DNA from: Pseudomonas sp. PSKL.D1
GTDB taxonomy: Bacteria > Pseudomonadota > Gammaproteobacteria > Pseudomonadales > Pseudomonadaceae
Direction: 5' to 3'
Length of the DNA stretch: 64,000 nt
Assembly (NCBI RefSeq): GCF_028898945.1
Contig: NZ_CP118607.1
Location: 2,094,001-2,158,000 of the forward strand
The notes under the pieces are model-generated. The model was not told the DNA's origin and searched no databases. It saw only the letters and a program-made list of their open reading frames with translations. Numbering within the stretch: position 1 is the stretch's first letter; each line of letters begins with the position of its first letter. Positions 26,878-36,411 of this stretch are shown here, one piece after another. A program made the position numbers and the translations under genes.

Positions 26878-27795
26878 TCAGCGCTGCCCTTCCATAGCAA
26901 CGCACGGCGTCAGCGACAACACCCCACGCTCCGGTGAGTTGAACATCGACTGAAGATTCTTCTCGATGTTCCGGCAAAACTCATGAGTACGAATGCTGTG
27001 CTGGCCATGCCCGAATGGTGCTTGCAGGTCGGTGCCAATTCGCTCCATGGCCAGCAGCATGCAACCTACCACCGTGGAGACGACTGGGGTGAACCAGCCC
27101 AAGGAGGGCACCAGGCTGAGCGGCATGATCACGCAAAACAGGGTGCTGAATATCCTGGGGAAGTAGGTATACGGGTAGGGGAGTGGCGTATTGGCAATCC
27201 GTTCCATTCCGCCTTGCCAGTTTGAGATATCGACCAACGTGGACTCAAGGCGGGCCAGGCGGATGCTGTCCAGGCGGCCTTCCTGAAACTCCCGGGCGAT
27301 GATCTCTGCGGAGCCGCTGAGGATGTCGTTTGGTAAATTGCTCGCTGAGGTGAGCAGTTGCAGGTCGTGGTCGGACAGCAGCGGCGCTAATACAGAGATG
27401 TCCCGTTTCCCTTGAAGATGCATCCGCAAAGCCTGCAGGTAAGCTACGTGACGCTGAATAAGCCGGGCCTTGACCGGATTGGCGTGCTGGTCATCGTCGA
27501 TCAGCGTCAGCACCTGGCGGCCATAGCTTCTCGAACTGTTGACCATCGACCCCCACAATGTGCGTGCTTCCCACCAGCGGTTGTAAGCGCTGGAGTTGCG
27601 GAAACTGATCAGCACCACCAGCGCTGAACACAGCAGTGTCAGGGGCATCAATGGCAGCTCGAACCCGTAGCCCGCCACGAGCATCGCATCCAGCGTGACG
27701 GCGACGTCCCACAGCAATAGCCAGAACAGCGCCCAACCCACATACGTGATTGTCCGAGCCAGGCATTTCCATTTCTTCGCCAGTGCAGCTTCCAT
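26878..27795 (-). CDS. Bestrophin-family (UPF0187/YneE) anion channel-like protein
   Basis: A 305-residue membrane protein. The bestrophin signature NSSAYNRWWEARTLWGSMVNSSR (about residues 67-89) is clear, with PLTLLCSALVVLISFR helix before it and the IGTDLQAPFG segment near residue 260 that follows the fourth helix. Bacterial bestrophins form pentameric ion channels. Single gene on the minus strand; its promoter region is 27796-27973, shared with the small gene in the other direction. Confidence 0.9.
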   Translation of the reverse strand: MEAALAKKWKCLARTITYVGWALFWLLLWDVAVTLDAMLVAGYGFELPLMPLTLLCSALVVLISFRNSSAYNRWWEARTLWGSMVNSSRSYGRQVLTLIDDDQHANPVKARLIQRHVAYLQALRMHLQGKRDISVLAPLLSDHDLQLLTSASNLPNDILSGSAEIIAREFQEGRLDSIRLARLESTLVDISNWQGGMERIANTPLPYPYTYFPRIFSTLFCVIMPLSLVPSLGWFTPVVSTVVGCMLLAMERIGTDLQAPFGHGQHSIRTHEFCRNIEKNLQSMFNSPERGVLSLTPCVAMEGQR

Positions 27796-27979
27796 GTCGC
27801 ATCTCTCCTCATCAACCGGGCGCGGGGCTCATTGCCTGATTGAGAAGACTACGGCGCGATCCTTAACAGGAACTTAATGCCTGAGCGCATCCATGCCCCA
27901 GCCGTCATACAGCATGAATAGCCTTGAGGTTTCTCCACAACAAGACTAATACTTAAGTCATGCCCGATGAGGGATGATC

Positions 27980-28270
27980 ATGCAGATACGCTTTGTTGTG
28001 GTTCCCGCTGTACCCATGGAAAAAGAGGTTTTTCCTCGCCGCATCGGCGTTCCCCGCGATTCTGGGGTAGGCTTCGACCTCTACGATAATCACAACAAGA
28101 CCCGGCTGACCTTGAACTTCCCTACGCGTGCCGAGGCTGACTACGAATGTGCCCGTCGTAACGGCCAGTACGGCGCGAATGGAGCAACCGATACGGAAGA
28201 TCGCTCACGGTTTATGGCATACGAGTCGTACCCTGAAGAGGCGGGATCCAGGTGTGCAGGCCATGGCTGA
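27980..28270 (+). CDS. Small hypothetical protein
   Basis: A 96-residue product of unknown family (begins MQIRFVVVPAVPMEKEVFPR; hydrophilic C-terminal half, no signal or TM). A gaggg RBS fits ATG 27980 better than ATG 27974. Codon use is normal for the genome. Probably real, with function unknown. Confidence 0.55.
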   Translation: MQIRFVVVPAVPMEKEVFPRRIGVPRDSGVGFDLYDNHNKTRLTLNFPTRAEADYECARRNGQYGANGATDTEDRSRFMAYESYPEEAGSRCAGHG

Positions 28271-28417
28271 AGCTACTTGCCAGAACATTTGCAGCTCGAT
28301 CACCGTCCTGAGCGCCTACACGGTCGATCTTTTCTTGCCACACACACTTTCCGACTGAACCCTAACCGTGACGGCCAGGTCGCATGCTTCGCATTCCCGG
28401 CAAAAAGGATGTTAGCG

Positions 28418-28690
28418 ATGAAAGCGATGACTCGACTGTTCACTGGCCTTGCATTGGTTGGTGCCATGGGGGCTACTTCTGCATGGGCTGATACGCCCGG
28501 TGCTGACTGGAAGGTGAACAAGGATCAGGCTGAGGCCACCTTGAAAGGCGCAGGCTACACCCAGATCACCAAGATCGAAGCCGACGATGGCCACTGGGAA
28601 GGCGAGGGCCTCAAGGCCGATGGCAAACGATACGAATTCCAGGTTGATCCGCACGACGGCAAGATCATCAAGGATGAACTGGATAACTGA
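28418..28690 (+). CDS. Periplasmic PepSY-domain protein
   Basis: A 90-residue secreted protein: Sec signal ending TSAWA, mature part a single PepSY domain (DQAEATLKGAGYTQITKIEA ... EGEGLKADGKRYEFQVDPHDGKIIKDEL). PepSY proteins are thought to inhibit or modulate peptidases or bind cell-envelope ligands. ATG 28418 is 10 nt after aaaagg. Monocistronic. Confidence 0.85.
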   Translation: MKAMTRLFTGLALVGAMGATSAWADTPGADWKVNKDQAEATLKGAGYTQITKIEADDGHWEGEGLKADGKRYEFQVDPHDGKIIKDELDN

Positions 28691-28702
28691 TCACAGTGTG
28701 AT

Positions 28703-29000
28703 TTGGGCCTGCCCGCGCGCTGGAGCGTTAAGTTCCACCCCGAAGTAGATACTGACCTCAGGCAGCTCGGTACTGCCGAGGCGAGGAGAATCCTGAAGGT
28801 GGTGCGCGAGCGCATTGCGGAAGGTGAACCCGATAAGCTCGGTAAGCCCCTGAGGGGTGTGCTGGCTGGATGCCGCCGTATACGGGACGGGCGATGTTCG
28901 CGTCGTCTACCGTATTCAGGGTACTGAAATCGTTGTGGTCCTGTGCGTCGGGGCTCGACGTGATGATGAAGTCTATGAGGCCGCCTTAAGGCGAGTCTGA
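28703..29000 (+). pseudogene. Frameshifted RelE/ParE-like toxin (Gp49/HigB type)
   Basis: The frame from 28703 encodes WSVKFHPEVDTDLRQLGTAE and RILKVVRERIAEGEPDKLGKPLRG, a RelE/ParE-superfamily beginning. Near 28885-28890 an extra G moves the frame: dropping one base in 'cgtatacgggacgggc' restores RIRTGDVRVVYRIQGTEIVVV and a normal C-terminus to the stop at 28998. There is also no ATG at the 5' end (TTG only) and no antitoxin gene adjacent, so this looks like a decayed module, unless it is a sequencing error. Confidence 0.7.
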
Positions 29001-29006
29001 CTCCGA

Positions 29007-29030
29007 ACCCCGCATATGCGGGGTTTTTTT
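29007..29030 (+). terminator. Intrinsic terminator after the toxin remnant
   Basis: aaccccgcatatgcgggg followed by seven T. Confidence 0.85.
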
Positions 29031-29121
29031 AGGCTAGCGCCGCGATCGCCTTTGCGCCACGCAAGCGAGAACCGAACACGGTACAGCCCCCTGTTCGGTA
29101 TCGCCGCCAGCCTACCCGTAC

Positions 29122-29631
29122 TCAGTCCGCAACCTGCTCCACAGCACCATCGCCCACCGGCGCCGCAACACTCGCCTTCGCCTTCGCCCGATTACGCCGC
29201 TCCTGCCCACGCTGCTTGAACGCCTGCTGCTTCGCATACTGCGCCTGAGCCGCCGTAACCGTGCCCGCTGCCTGCCCATTCAGGTCCAGCCGCGCTGCAC
29301 CTTCAACCATGCTTGCCCAGTACCGGGCGCCGCGGCACCAGGTGGAGATGCCGAGCTTGAGTTGTTCAGCGGTGATGCCGAGCAGCTCCAGGTGTTGCTC
29401 GGCGTCCTTGAAAATGCCTTCCTTCAGGGGAACCTTGGGCGCCGGGTTGACCGGGAAGGCCAAGGGGAAATGCTTCTGCAATGGCCAGATCGCTGCCACC
29501 GCCGGATCCTGCTCACGGGGCTTGGCCTGTGCAGCGGGCTTGCGCTTCACCTGGGGTGGGCGCTCGGCCTTGGTTTGCTCTTTTTCAGCCCGCAGGCGGT
29601 CACGGAGTGCTGCTAGTTGTTCAAAACCCAT
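29122..29631 (-). CDS. ProQ/FinO-domain RNA-binding protein
   Basis: A 169-residue RNA chaperone candidate. A charged N-terminal linker (to about residue 45, K/R/E/P-rich) precedes the ProQ/FinO domain: LQKHFPLAFPVNPAPKVPLK, GIFKDAEQHLELLGI, STWCRGARYWASMVEGAARLDLNG. A basic C-terminal tail follows. Such proteins bind structured sRNAs and mRNA 3' ends. Larger N-terminal extension than minimal ProQ; domain call is firm. Confidence 0.85.
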   Translation of the reverse strand: MGFEQLAALRDRLRAEKEQTKAERPPQVKRKPAAQAKPREQDPAVAAIWPLQKHFPLAFPVNPAPKVPLKEGIFKDAEQHLELLGITAEQLKLGISTWCRGARYWASMVEGAARLDLNGQAAGTVTAAQAQYAKQQAFKQRGQERRNRAKAKASVAAPVGDGAVEQVAD

Positions 29632-29753
29632 CGTTCAATTCACTGCTTCGAAGTTGATTGCGTGGTGCAAGGATATGCCATGCAGCCCTTGAGAGCAGCC
29701 TAAACAAGATAAATTGCCGCTGCTTTCTTGGGCGCAAGGCCCTGGCAACCCAC

Positions 29754-30464
29754 TCAGGCAACGCTTTTGGCCTGTTGTTCCAGGTGCACCTGCAACGTCG
29801 GGTCGATCTGCAGGGCGCTGGCCAGGTCGTCAAGGTAGGCCCGTTCGGCGGGCTGCTGGTCATCCACCAGCATCACGCTGGCGAGGTACATTTCCGCTGC
29901 CATGGCCGGGTCCTGGGCCGACTGCGCCACCTCGGCTGCATCCAGTGGCTTGCCGACTTCGTCATCCAGCCATTGCTGCAGTTGCGGGTCGCTGGTGTGG
30001 CGCTTGATTTCAGCGTAGATCAGCTGTTCTTCCTGCGGGTCGATGCGCCCGTCAGCCTTGGCCGCCGCAATCAGTGCACGCAAAATGGCGTGGCTGTGCT
30101 GCTCGGCCTCGGGGCCAGCCAGCTGATCGACGGTACGCACGGCCTGCTGCGGGGCGGCCGCAGCCTGGCTGCGCTGCCAGCTTTGAAAGGCCTGGAACGC
30201 CATCATGCCCAATGACGCCAGCGCGGCGTAGTTCATCCCGCCTGCGGTGCGCCCCTGGGTGGCGCCGCCCGCGTTACCGCCCCCCAGCAGGCCACCGAGT
30301 AACCCGCCAAGGCCAGCGCCGCCACCGCTTGCGTTGCCGCCCCCGAGCAGGCCGCCCAGCAAGCCGCCCAAGCCGTCTTGCGATGGCATGCCACCGCGCC
30401 CTTGCTGCGCTTGCGAGCCTTGCCCGGCCCGAAGCAGTTGTTCGAGTAGATCACTGGTGTTCAT
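29754..30464 (-). CDS. DUF533 / TerB-like protein (YebE family)
   Basis: A 236-residue protein: short N-terminal helix, a Gly-rich segment of GGLLGGLLGGG repeats (about residues 30-75), a hydrophobic stretch (NYAALASLGMMAFQAFQSW), and a TerB-like helical C-terminal domain (ILRALIAAAKADGRIDPQEEQLIY; AAEMYLASVMLVDD). Inner-membrane association is likely through the glycine-rich/hydrophobic part. Start ATG 30464. Function unknown. Confidence 0.85.
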   Translation of the reverse strand: MNTSDLLEQLLRAGQGSQAQQGRGGMPSQDGLGGLLGGLLGGGNASGGGAGLGGLLGGLLGGGNAGGATQGRTAGGMNYAALASLGMMAFQAFQSWQRSQAAAAPQQAVRTVDQLAGPEAEQHSHAILRALIAAAKADGRIDPQEEQLIYAEIKRHTSDPQLQQWLDDEVGKPLDAAEVAQSAQDPAMAAEMYLASVMLVDDQQPAERAYLDDLASALQIDPTLQVHLEQQAKSVA

Positions 30465-30614
30465 GGCATCGCCCTCGGTCGGTAGCCGTTGCCCAGACAA
30501 GCAACGATAGCTGCCTGCGGGCGGTTCGGCATGACCGTCTGGCCGCGAGTGGGGCTTTAAGGCTTGCCCCGCGCCGCGTGCGTCAACCCCCGCGTGGCCG
30601 GCCCGATTGCGCAG

Positions 30615-30989
30615 TTACACCAGGCTGATAAACCAACCCATCAATGCCGCCCACGCCAGCACGATGGCGCCGGCCATCACCCACCGCCCCTTGAACACCA
30701 CCTTCTGACCTGCCAGGCGCTCTGCCTCGGGCCGGCACTGCGCGAGCATCGCCGGGGGGATCAGCCGCAAGGCCAGGGCAATGCCCAAAGGCAGCAGAAT
30801 CACATCATCCACAAACCCCAGCACCGGGATGAAGTCCGGGATCAAGTCGATCGGGCTGAAGGCGTAGGCCACGGTTGCCAGGCTCACCAGCCACGCCAGC
30901 TTTGGCATGTGCGGCTGGCGCAGGCACAGCCACAATAGGATCAGGTTGCTTTTCAGGCGGCGGGCCCAGGTTTTGAGTGAGGCGATCAT
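30615..30989 (-). CDS. DUF1232 (YkvA) membrane protein
   Basis: A 124-residue protein with the DUF1232 core ATVAYAFSPIDLIPDFIPVLGFVDD and two or three hydrophobic helices. Its ATG at 30989 overlaps the stop of the siderophore binding-protein gene (ATGA), so it is co-translated with the iron-uptake operon. Its contribution there is unknown. Confidence 0.85.
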   Translation of the reverse strand: MIASLKTWARRLKSNLILLWLCLRQPHMPKLAWLVSLATVAYAFSPIDLIPDFIPVLGFVDDVILLPLGIALALRLIPPAMLAQCRPEAERLAGQKVVFKGRWVMAGAIVLAWAALMGWFISLV

Positions 30990-32128
30990 GGGGCATCCAG
31001 GTTGGCGAAGCAGGCCTGCCCGTGGAACACGAACGGGCGGGCTGGCAGGGTGGTGAATTCGGCAATCAGCTGCCGGTATTCGTGGTCCGGGTCGAGGTCG
31101 GCAAAATGCTGCGGCCAGAACAGTTTGGCCAGCCACTGCGCCCCAACGATGTTGAACACGCTGTTGTAAAACTGGTGGTTCAGGCCTTGCACGCAGGCAT
31201 CTGCTGCCGGTGCCAGGGCCGCAAAGCCTGGCCGCTGCATCAGCCTTTGCAAGGCCGTGTGCACGTCGGCCGTGCTGGCGCCGTAGCCGAACGGAATAGC
31301 CGTCACGCCATTGCGCACGCGTTGGGTGCCGGTCATCAGGTACAGGTCGGGTTTGCTGAGGATCAGCGTTTCCAGCGCGACGTCTGCCGAGGCGCTGCGC
31401 AGGTACTGCGAGCCGAGGTTGATGCCACCGACATGCTGCACCAGCAAGCCCCAGCCGCTGTCGCCCTGGGTATGGCAGCAGCCACCGGTGCCGGCCTGGC
31501 CGGCCCGTGCTTCGACGAACACCCGGGGGGCGGGCAGCCCGTGGGCGGTTGCGAGCAGGGTGCGCAGGCGCTGGTCGTAGGCCGTCAGATAGGCCTGCGC
31601 CTGGGCTTCCCTGGCCAGCGCCTGGCCCAGCAGTGCCACGCTGCGCGGCACGTGCTGAAGCGGGTCTTGTTCGTTGTCGACATACAGCAGCGGGATGCCC
31701 AGCCGTTCAAGCACGCTGTACAGCACGGTGTTTTCAATGGCGGGCTGTGCCTCCAGGCGTGCGATAACCAGGTCCGGGTGGGTGCGCAGCAGGCCTTCGA
31801 TGTCGATCTGGCCGCTTTGCATGAATTCGACCTGGCGGATGTGCGTGGCTTGCGGCCAGCGCTCGGCCACCACGTGCCACAGCGCCGGGTCGGAGCTGGC
31901 CAGGTTGTTACCCCAGGCTATTACCCGCTGCAGCGGGTTGTCGCGGTCGAGCAGGGCGAGCGTCAGCAGGTCGTTGCTGTCTTGCAGCAAGATGCGCTGC
32001 GGGGCGTGCTGCAGCGTCACCTGGCGCCCGGCCAGGTCGGTGACGGTGCGCGGGTAGGTGGCGGCGTGCAGTGGCAGGCACAGCAGTAGCATCAGCCAGA
32101 TGGCACACCGGATGGTGGCCAGCGTCAT
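30986..32128 (-). CDS. Periplasmic iron-siderophore/haem-type binding protein
   Basis: A 380-residue class III (FecB/BtuF-like) substrate-binding protein. Sec signal ends PLHAA; then YPRTVTDLAGRQVTLQHAP, IDIEGLLRTHPDLVIAR, and a long helix in the middle as usual for helical-backbone SBPs. Unusual is a CC pair in GTGGCCHTQGDSGWG (about residue 220), which could be a disulfide or metal-contact site. Overlaps the ATPase gene by four bases (ATGA). Confidence 0.87.
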   Translation of the reverse strand: MTLATIRCAIWLMLLLCLPLHAATYPRTVTDLAGRQVTLQHAPQRILLQDSNDLLTLALLDRDNPLQRVIAWGNNLASSDPALWHVVAERWPQATHIRQVEFMQSGQIDIEGLLRTHPDLVIARLEAQPAIENTVLYSVLERLGIPLLYVDNEQDPLQHVPRSVALLGQALAREAQAQAYLTAYDQRLRTLLATAHGLPAPRVFVEARAGQAGTGGCCHTQGDSGWGLLVQHVGGINLGSQYLRSASADVALETLILSKPDLYLMTGTQRVRNGVTAIPFGYGASTADVHTALQRLMQRPGFAALAPAADACVQGLNHQFYNSVFNIVGAQWLAKLFWPQHFADLDPDHEYRQLIAEFTTLPARPFVFHGQACFANLDAP

Positions 32129-32910
32129 GACACAGCCCCGTCCACGAGGATTTGCACACGTCCTTGGGTGCAGGCTTCCACCCGTGCCTGCACTCGGTAC
32201 ACCTCGGCCAGCATGCGCGGGGTGAGGGTATGCACCGGTGGGCCGGCGGCATGCAGGTGCCCGTTCTGCAGTACCACCAAGCGGTCGGCCCAGCGTGCGG
32301 CCAGGCCCAGATCGTGCAGCACCACAATGACCAGCCGGCCTTCGTCGGCCAGTGAACGTGCCGTGGCCATTACATCGTTCTGGTAGCGCAGGTCCAGCGC
32401 GCTGGTGGGCTCGTCGAGCAGCAGCAGGCGAGGTTGGCGGATCACGGCCTGGGCCAGGCTGACCATCTGCCGTTGCCCACCCGACAACGCGTCCAGCGGG
32501 CGCAAGGCAAGGTGCAGAATGCCCAGCCTCTCCAGCACGGCGTAAGCGCGTTCCTGCTGCTGGCGGGCATTGCCCAGCGCGGCGCGCGGGTCACCGCCAC
32601 GCAAGGCGCCGAGCAGGGTTTCCAGCACGCTCAGGGCAATGCCATCGGGCAGCGCCTGGGGCATGAAGCCAAGCACCTGTGCGCGTTCGCGGCGGTTGGC
32701 ACGCAGCAGGTCGAGGGTGTCGAAGCGTACGCTCCCGTGAGCACTTGGCAGCAGGCCGGCAAGGCTGCGCAACAAGGTCGACTTGCCCGCGCCGTTCGGG
32801 CCTACCAGCGCCACCAGTTCGCCTGCCGCCAACGCAGGCAGGGTGATGCCGTGCAGCACTGTGTTGCGCTTGTAGCCCACCGTAAGGTCGTGCACATGCA
32901 GGCTGCTCAT
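32125..32910 (-). CDS. ABC transporter ATPase (FecE/FhuC type)
   Basis: A 261-residue ATPase: Walker A VGPNGAGKST (about 37-46), signature LSGGQRQMVSLAQA (about 138), Walker B LLLLDEPTSALD (about 157). Powers import with the overlapping FecCD-type permease gene. Overlaps both neighbours by four bases. Confidence 0.94.
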   Translation of the reverse strand: MSSLHVHDLTVGYKRNTVLHGITLPALAAGELVALVGPNGAGKSTLLRSLAGLLPSAHGSVRFDTLDLLRANRRERAQVLGFMPQALPDGIALSVLETLLGALRGGDPRAALGNARQQQERAYAVLERLGILHLALRPLDALSGGQRQMVSLAQAVIRQPRLLLLDEPTSALDLRYQNDVMATARSLADEGRLVIVVLHDLGLAARWADRLVVLQNGHLHAAGPPVHTLTPRMLAEVYRVQARVEACTQGRVQILVDGAVS

Positions 32911-33947
32911 GGGCGCCCCCGCTTCAGGATCAACGTCATGAACAGCGGTACGCCGACGATGGCGGTGACGATACCCACCGGCAGCACCACGCCGGGTATC
33001 AGCTGCTTGCTGACGATGGCCGACAGCGACATGATCAGTGCCCCGGTCATGGCGCTGACCGGCAGAAAGTAACGGTGGTCCTCGCCAATCAGCATGCGTG
33101 CGATATGCGGCCCCACCAGGCCGATGAAGCCGATGGTGCCGACGAACGCCACTGCCGTAGCCGCCAGCAGGCTGATGCGCAGCAACGCGCCAAAGCGCAG
33201 CCGGGCTACGTCGACCCCCAAGGTTTCGGCACGTTCCTCACCCAGGCGCAAGGTAGTCATCTGCCAGGCTGCCCGCAGGCTGAACGGCACCACCAACAGC
33301 AACACCACCCCCAGCGTCTGCACCGCCGGCCAACTGGCCCGGCTCAGGCTGCCCATGCTCCAGAACACCAGCTGCTGCAGGGCATCGGCGCTGGCCAGGT
33401 ATTGCAGCAGGGCAACCATGGCATTGAAGCTGAACACCAGCGCGATACCGAACAGCACCAGGCTTTGCACGCCGCCGGTGAGCCCGGCCACGGCCTGCAG
33501 CAACAGCACCGAGGCAAAGGCAAACACGAAGGCATTGGCAGTGACCAGCGCACCGCCCGGCACCCCCGGTACACCCAGGTCGAGCACGATGGCCAACGCG
33601 GCCCCCAGCGACGCCGCCGACGACACGCCCAGGGTGAATGGGCTGGCCAGTGGGTTGTTGAGGATGGTCTGCATCTCGGCACCGGCCAGCGACAGCGCAG
33701 CGCCCACCAGCACGGCCATCAGTGCGAAGGGCAGGCGCAGTTCGCGCACGATGACCAGCGTGTCCGGGTCTACCGACGGGCTGCCGAGCAAGGCGTGCAG
33801 CACGTCGATCGGCGCAAACGCGGTGCTGCCCAAGGCAATGTCGCCCAGCAGGCTACCCAGCAGCGCCAGGGCCAGCGCCCCGCAAATCAGCAGGCGCCTG
33901 CGCTGGATGCCACGCCACGCCAGGTGCAGGGAGGCCGGCGCGGTCAA
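32907..33947 (-). CDS. FecCD-family ABC permease
   Basis: A 346-residue, about 10-helix permease of the BtuC/FhuB/FecCD group (LRLPFALMAVLVGAALSLAGAEMQ; NPLASPFTLGVSSAASLGA; GTIGFIGLVGPHIARMLIG coupling motif). Only one permease gene is present, so a homodimer is expected. The stop and start overlap neighbours by four bases. Confidence 0.93.
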   Translation of the reverse strand: MTAPASLHLAWRGIQRRRLLICGALALALLGSLLGDIALGSTAFAPIDVLHALLGSPSVDPDTLVIVRELRLPFALMAVLVGAALSLAGAEMQTILNNPLASPFTLGVSSAASLGAALAIVLDLGVPGVPGGALVTANAFVFAFASVLLLQAVAGLTGGVQSLVLFGIALVFSFNAMVALLQYLASADALQQLVFWSMGSLSRASWPAVQTLGVVLLLVVPFSLRAAWQMTTLRLGEERAETLGVDVARLRFGALLRISLLAATAVAFVGTIGFIGLVGPHIARMLIGEDHRYFLPVSAMTGALIMSLSAIVSKQLIPGVVLPVGIVTAIVGVPLFMTLILKRGRP

Positions 33948-36307
33948 AACTTCGCACTCACGGTGGCCACCAGTTCCGCCGGGTCGCCTGCATAGTTGCC
34001 ATCAGTGCCCGCGACGATTTCGATGTACTTGCGGTCGAACAGGTTGCGGCCATTGAGCGACACCCGCACGTTTTCGTCGATGTCGTAGAACACGCTGGCG
34101 TCAACGCGGGCATAGCCGCCCACGTCGTAGGTGTTTTCGATGTTGCCCTGGCGCTCGCCCACCGCCGTGACCCCGGTACCAAAGCCAAGCCCCGCCAGCG
34201 GGCCTTCCTGCAGCTGGTAGCTGCTCCACAGCGAGCCACTCATGATCGGCACGCCTTCCAGGCGGTTGCCTTCTTCGATGACGGTGTCCTGGGTGACCTT
34301 GGCCTGCAGCGCGCTGATGTTGCCGATGATTTCCCAACCCGGCAGCGGCGTGCCGCTTACGTCCAGCTCGATGCCGCGCACGCGCTGCTCGCCGGTTTGC
34401 ACCGAGTAGTTATCGTCGGCGGGGTCGGGCGCGGCGACGTTCTCGCGGGTGATTTCGAACACCGCCAACGTGGCACTCAGGCGGTCCGGAATCAGGTCGA
34501 ACTTGGCGCCCACTTCATACTGCGTACCTTCCTCGGGGTCGAGCACGCTGCCACTGCGCTGGATGTCGTTTTGCGGGGTAAAAGAGGTGCTGTAACTGGT
34601 GTACAGCGCCAGCCAGTCGGTGGGCTGATACACCAGGCCTGCCCGGGGCGACACCTTGCTCGGGTCGAGGTCGGTGCGGGTGACTTCGTAGTCGGAATTG
34701 GTGGTGGTGTTGCGCTGGCGTGTGTCGTCGTAACGCGCGCCCAGCAACAGCTTCCACTGGCTGCTCAGGTCGATCTGGTCCTGCAGGTAGAAACTGTAGG
34801 ACTCCAGGTTGTACTTGGACTTTTCATTGAAGCGGAACGGCCCCGGCAGCGCACCGTATACCGGCTCGTAAATATCGATGGAGGCCAGTGAAGCGCGGTC
34901 GCTGGCGACCACGCGGCGGCCGTCGATGTATTCGATACCGGCCAGTGCCGTGTGCTGAATGCCGCCAGTGTCGAAGCGGGCAATGGCCTCGAACTGCGCG
35001 TCGAGGGTGCTGATGCGTTCGTTGCCGTCGGTGGCGCGGCGTGCCAGGGTACGGCCGTCACTGCCGATGCCGCGCAGGTCGACCACGTAACGGTCTTTGT
35101 GCGACTGGTCCCAGCGGGTCATCTGGCGCAGGGTCAGCCAGTCGTTGACGTCATGTTCGGCCTTGTACCAGGCCGAGAACTTGTCAGCCTTGTCGCGCGA
35201 CCAGGGCTCGTGCAGGAAACGGTCGGCGGGCATGTTGATCTTGCCGTTCTGCGGCAGCAGGCCGCGGTCGAACGGGCTGGTCTGGTTGATGAAGTCCAGG
35301 CCGGCATCCACCCGCGTGGCGTCGCTGGGTGCCCAGCGCAGGGTGGGCGACACATAGGTGCGCTTGCTGTCCCGGAAGGTGTCGCGAAAGCCACGGTCGG
35401 TCTGGGTGGCCATGGTCAGGCGGCCGGCCAGGGTTTTGTCGGCGTTCAGCGCGTTGCTGGCGTCGGCCTCCAGGCGATAGAAGTCGTAACTGCCCACCTG
35501 TGCCTTTACCCGTGCCTCAGGTTCGAACGAGGGCTGGCGGGTGACCAGGTTGATCAGGCCGCCCGGGTTGCCGCGCCCGTACAACACCGACGCCGGCCCC
35601 TTGAGCACCTCTACGCGCTCGACGTTGGCCAGGTCGCGCAGCGCTTCCGGGCGAGACACCAGCGGGTTCATGGCCATGCCGTCGATCGCGTAGGTGTTGG
35701 CCTTGAAACCCCGGATCACGAAGGCTTCCGACGAGCCACCGTGGGTGTTGCCGCGCTGCACGCTGCTGACGTTGGCCAGCACCTCGCCCAGGCTGTTGGA
35801 CTGCTGGTCCTCCATCACCTGGCGCGACACCACCTGGATCGATTGCGGGATGTCGCGCAGGGCGGTGTCGGTCTTGGTACCGGTGGCGCTGCGGGTAGCG
35901 CGGTAGCCCTGCACCGGGCCGTCGGCGCGCTCCACATAGTGGTTGGCGTTGACGGTGGAGGGCGCCAGGTTCAGCGCACCGTCCTGGGTAACCGGGTACA
36001 GCAGCAAGGTGCGCTCCGGGGTGAGCGACCAGCCCAGCCCCGAACCTTGCAGCAGGCGTTGCAGGGCGTCGCTTTCCGAGAGCTGCCCATTCAACGCCGG
36101 GGCCATGCGCCCCTGCGCCAGCGCCGCGTCGAAACTCAGCTGCAGGCCGTTCTGCCGGGCAAACTGCGCCAGCGCACTGGCCAAGGGCTGCGCCGCCATG
36201 GCATAGGACGCAGTGCGTCGTTCAGCGGGGGCTTCGGCAGCCCAGCCGGTGTTGATCGGCAACAACAGCACCAGTGCCAGGGACGGCAGCGGGTAGAAAC
36301 GCGGCAT
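33944..36307 (-). CDS. TonB-dependent siderophore receptor with STN signalling domain
   Basis: A 787-residue outer-membrane transducer. Sec signal (to WAAEA), STN signalling domain (about residues 33-108, ASALAQFARQNGLQLSF ... LTPERTLLLYPV), plug domain (DIPQSIQVVSRQVMEDQQ; GRGNPGGLINLVTR), and a 22-strand barrel ending in an aromatic (ATVSAKF). The STN domain should contact the adjacent FecR-like protein, so binding of the siderophore would induce this operon. Ligand unknown; it resembles FpvA/FoxA-type receptors. Confidence 0.94.
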   Translation of the reverse strand: MPRFYPLPSLALVLLLPINTGWAAEAPAERRTASYAMAAQPLASALAQFARQNGLQLSFDAALAQGRMAPALNGQLSESDALQRLLQGSGLGWSLTPERTLLLYPVTQDGALNLAPSTVNANHYVERADGPVQGYRATRSATGTKTDTALRDIPQSIQVVSRQVMEDQQSNSLGEVLANVSSVQRGNTHGGSSEAFVIRGFKANTYAIDGMAMNPLVSRPEALRDLANVERVEVLKGPASVLYGRGNPGGLINLVTRQPSFEPEARVKAQVGSYDFYRLEADASNALNADKTLAGRLTMATQTDRGFRDTFRDSKRTYVSPTLRWAPSDATRVDAGLDFINQTSPFDRGLLPQNGKINMPADRFLHEPWSRDKADKFSAWYKAEHDVNDWLTLRQMTRWDQSHKDRYVVDLRGIGSDGRTLARRATDGNERISTLDAQFEAIARFDTGGIQHTALAGIEYIDGRRVVASDRASLASIDIYEPVYGALPGPFRFNEKSKYNLESYSFYLQDQIDLSSQWKLLLGARYDDTRQRNTTTNSDYEVTRTDLDPSKVSPRAGLVYQPTDWLALYTSYSTSFTPQNDIQRSGSVLDPEEGTQYEVGAKFDLIPDRLSATLAVFEITRENVAAPDPADDNYSVQTGEQRVRGIELDVSGTPLPGWEIIGNISALQAKVTQDTVIEEGNRLEGVPIMSGSLWSSYQLQEGPLAGLGFGTGVTAVGERQGNIENTYDVGGYARVDASVFYDIDENVRVSLNGRNLFDRKYIEIVAGTDGNYAGDPAELVATVSAKF

Positions 36308-36337
36308 GGTATCGATCCTTCATACGTCTGAGTTTCA

Positions 36338-36356
36338 TTTGAGACAAATTCTCAAA
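36338..36356. promoter_or_regulatory. Palindrome upstream of the receptor gene
   Basis: tttgaga-caaat-tctcaaa, 31 nt from the receptor ATG. A candidate operator or part of the ECF promoter; not a clear Fur box. Confidence 0.35.
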
Positions 36357-36411
36357 AGGACGTTGAAAGACGACGTGCTCGCGGATTTTTTTCAGCCTGA
36401 CGAAAAAAAAC

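Noticed and set aside
26678..26977. A 99-codon minus-strand frame overlapping tRNA-Ser and the bestrophin gene
   Set aside because: It runs through the tRNA and in another frame of the bestrophin gene; not a plausible gene.
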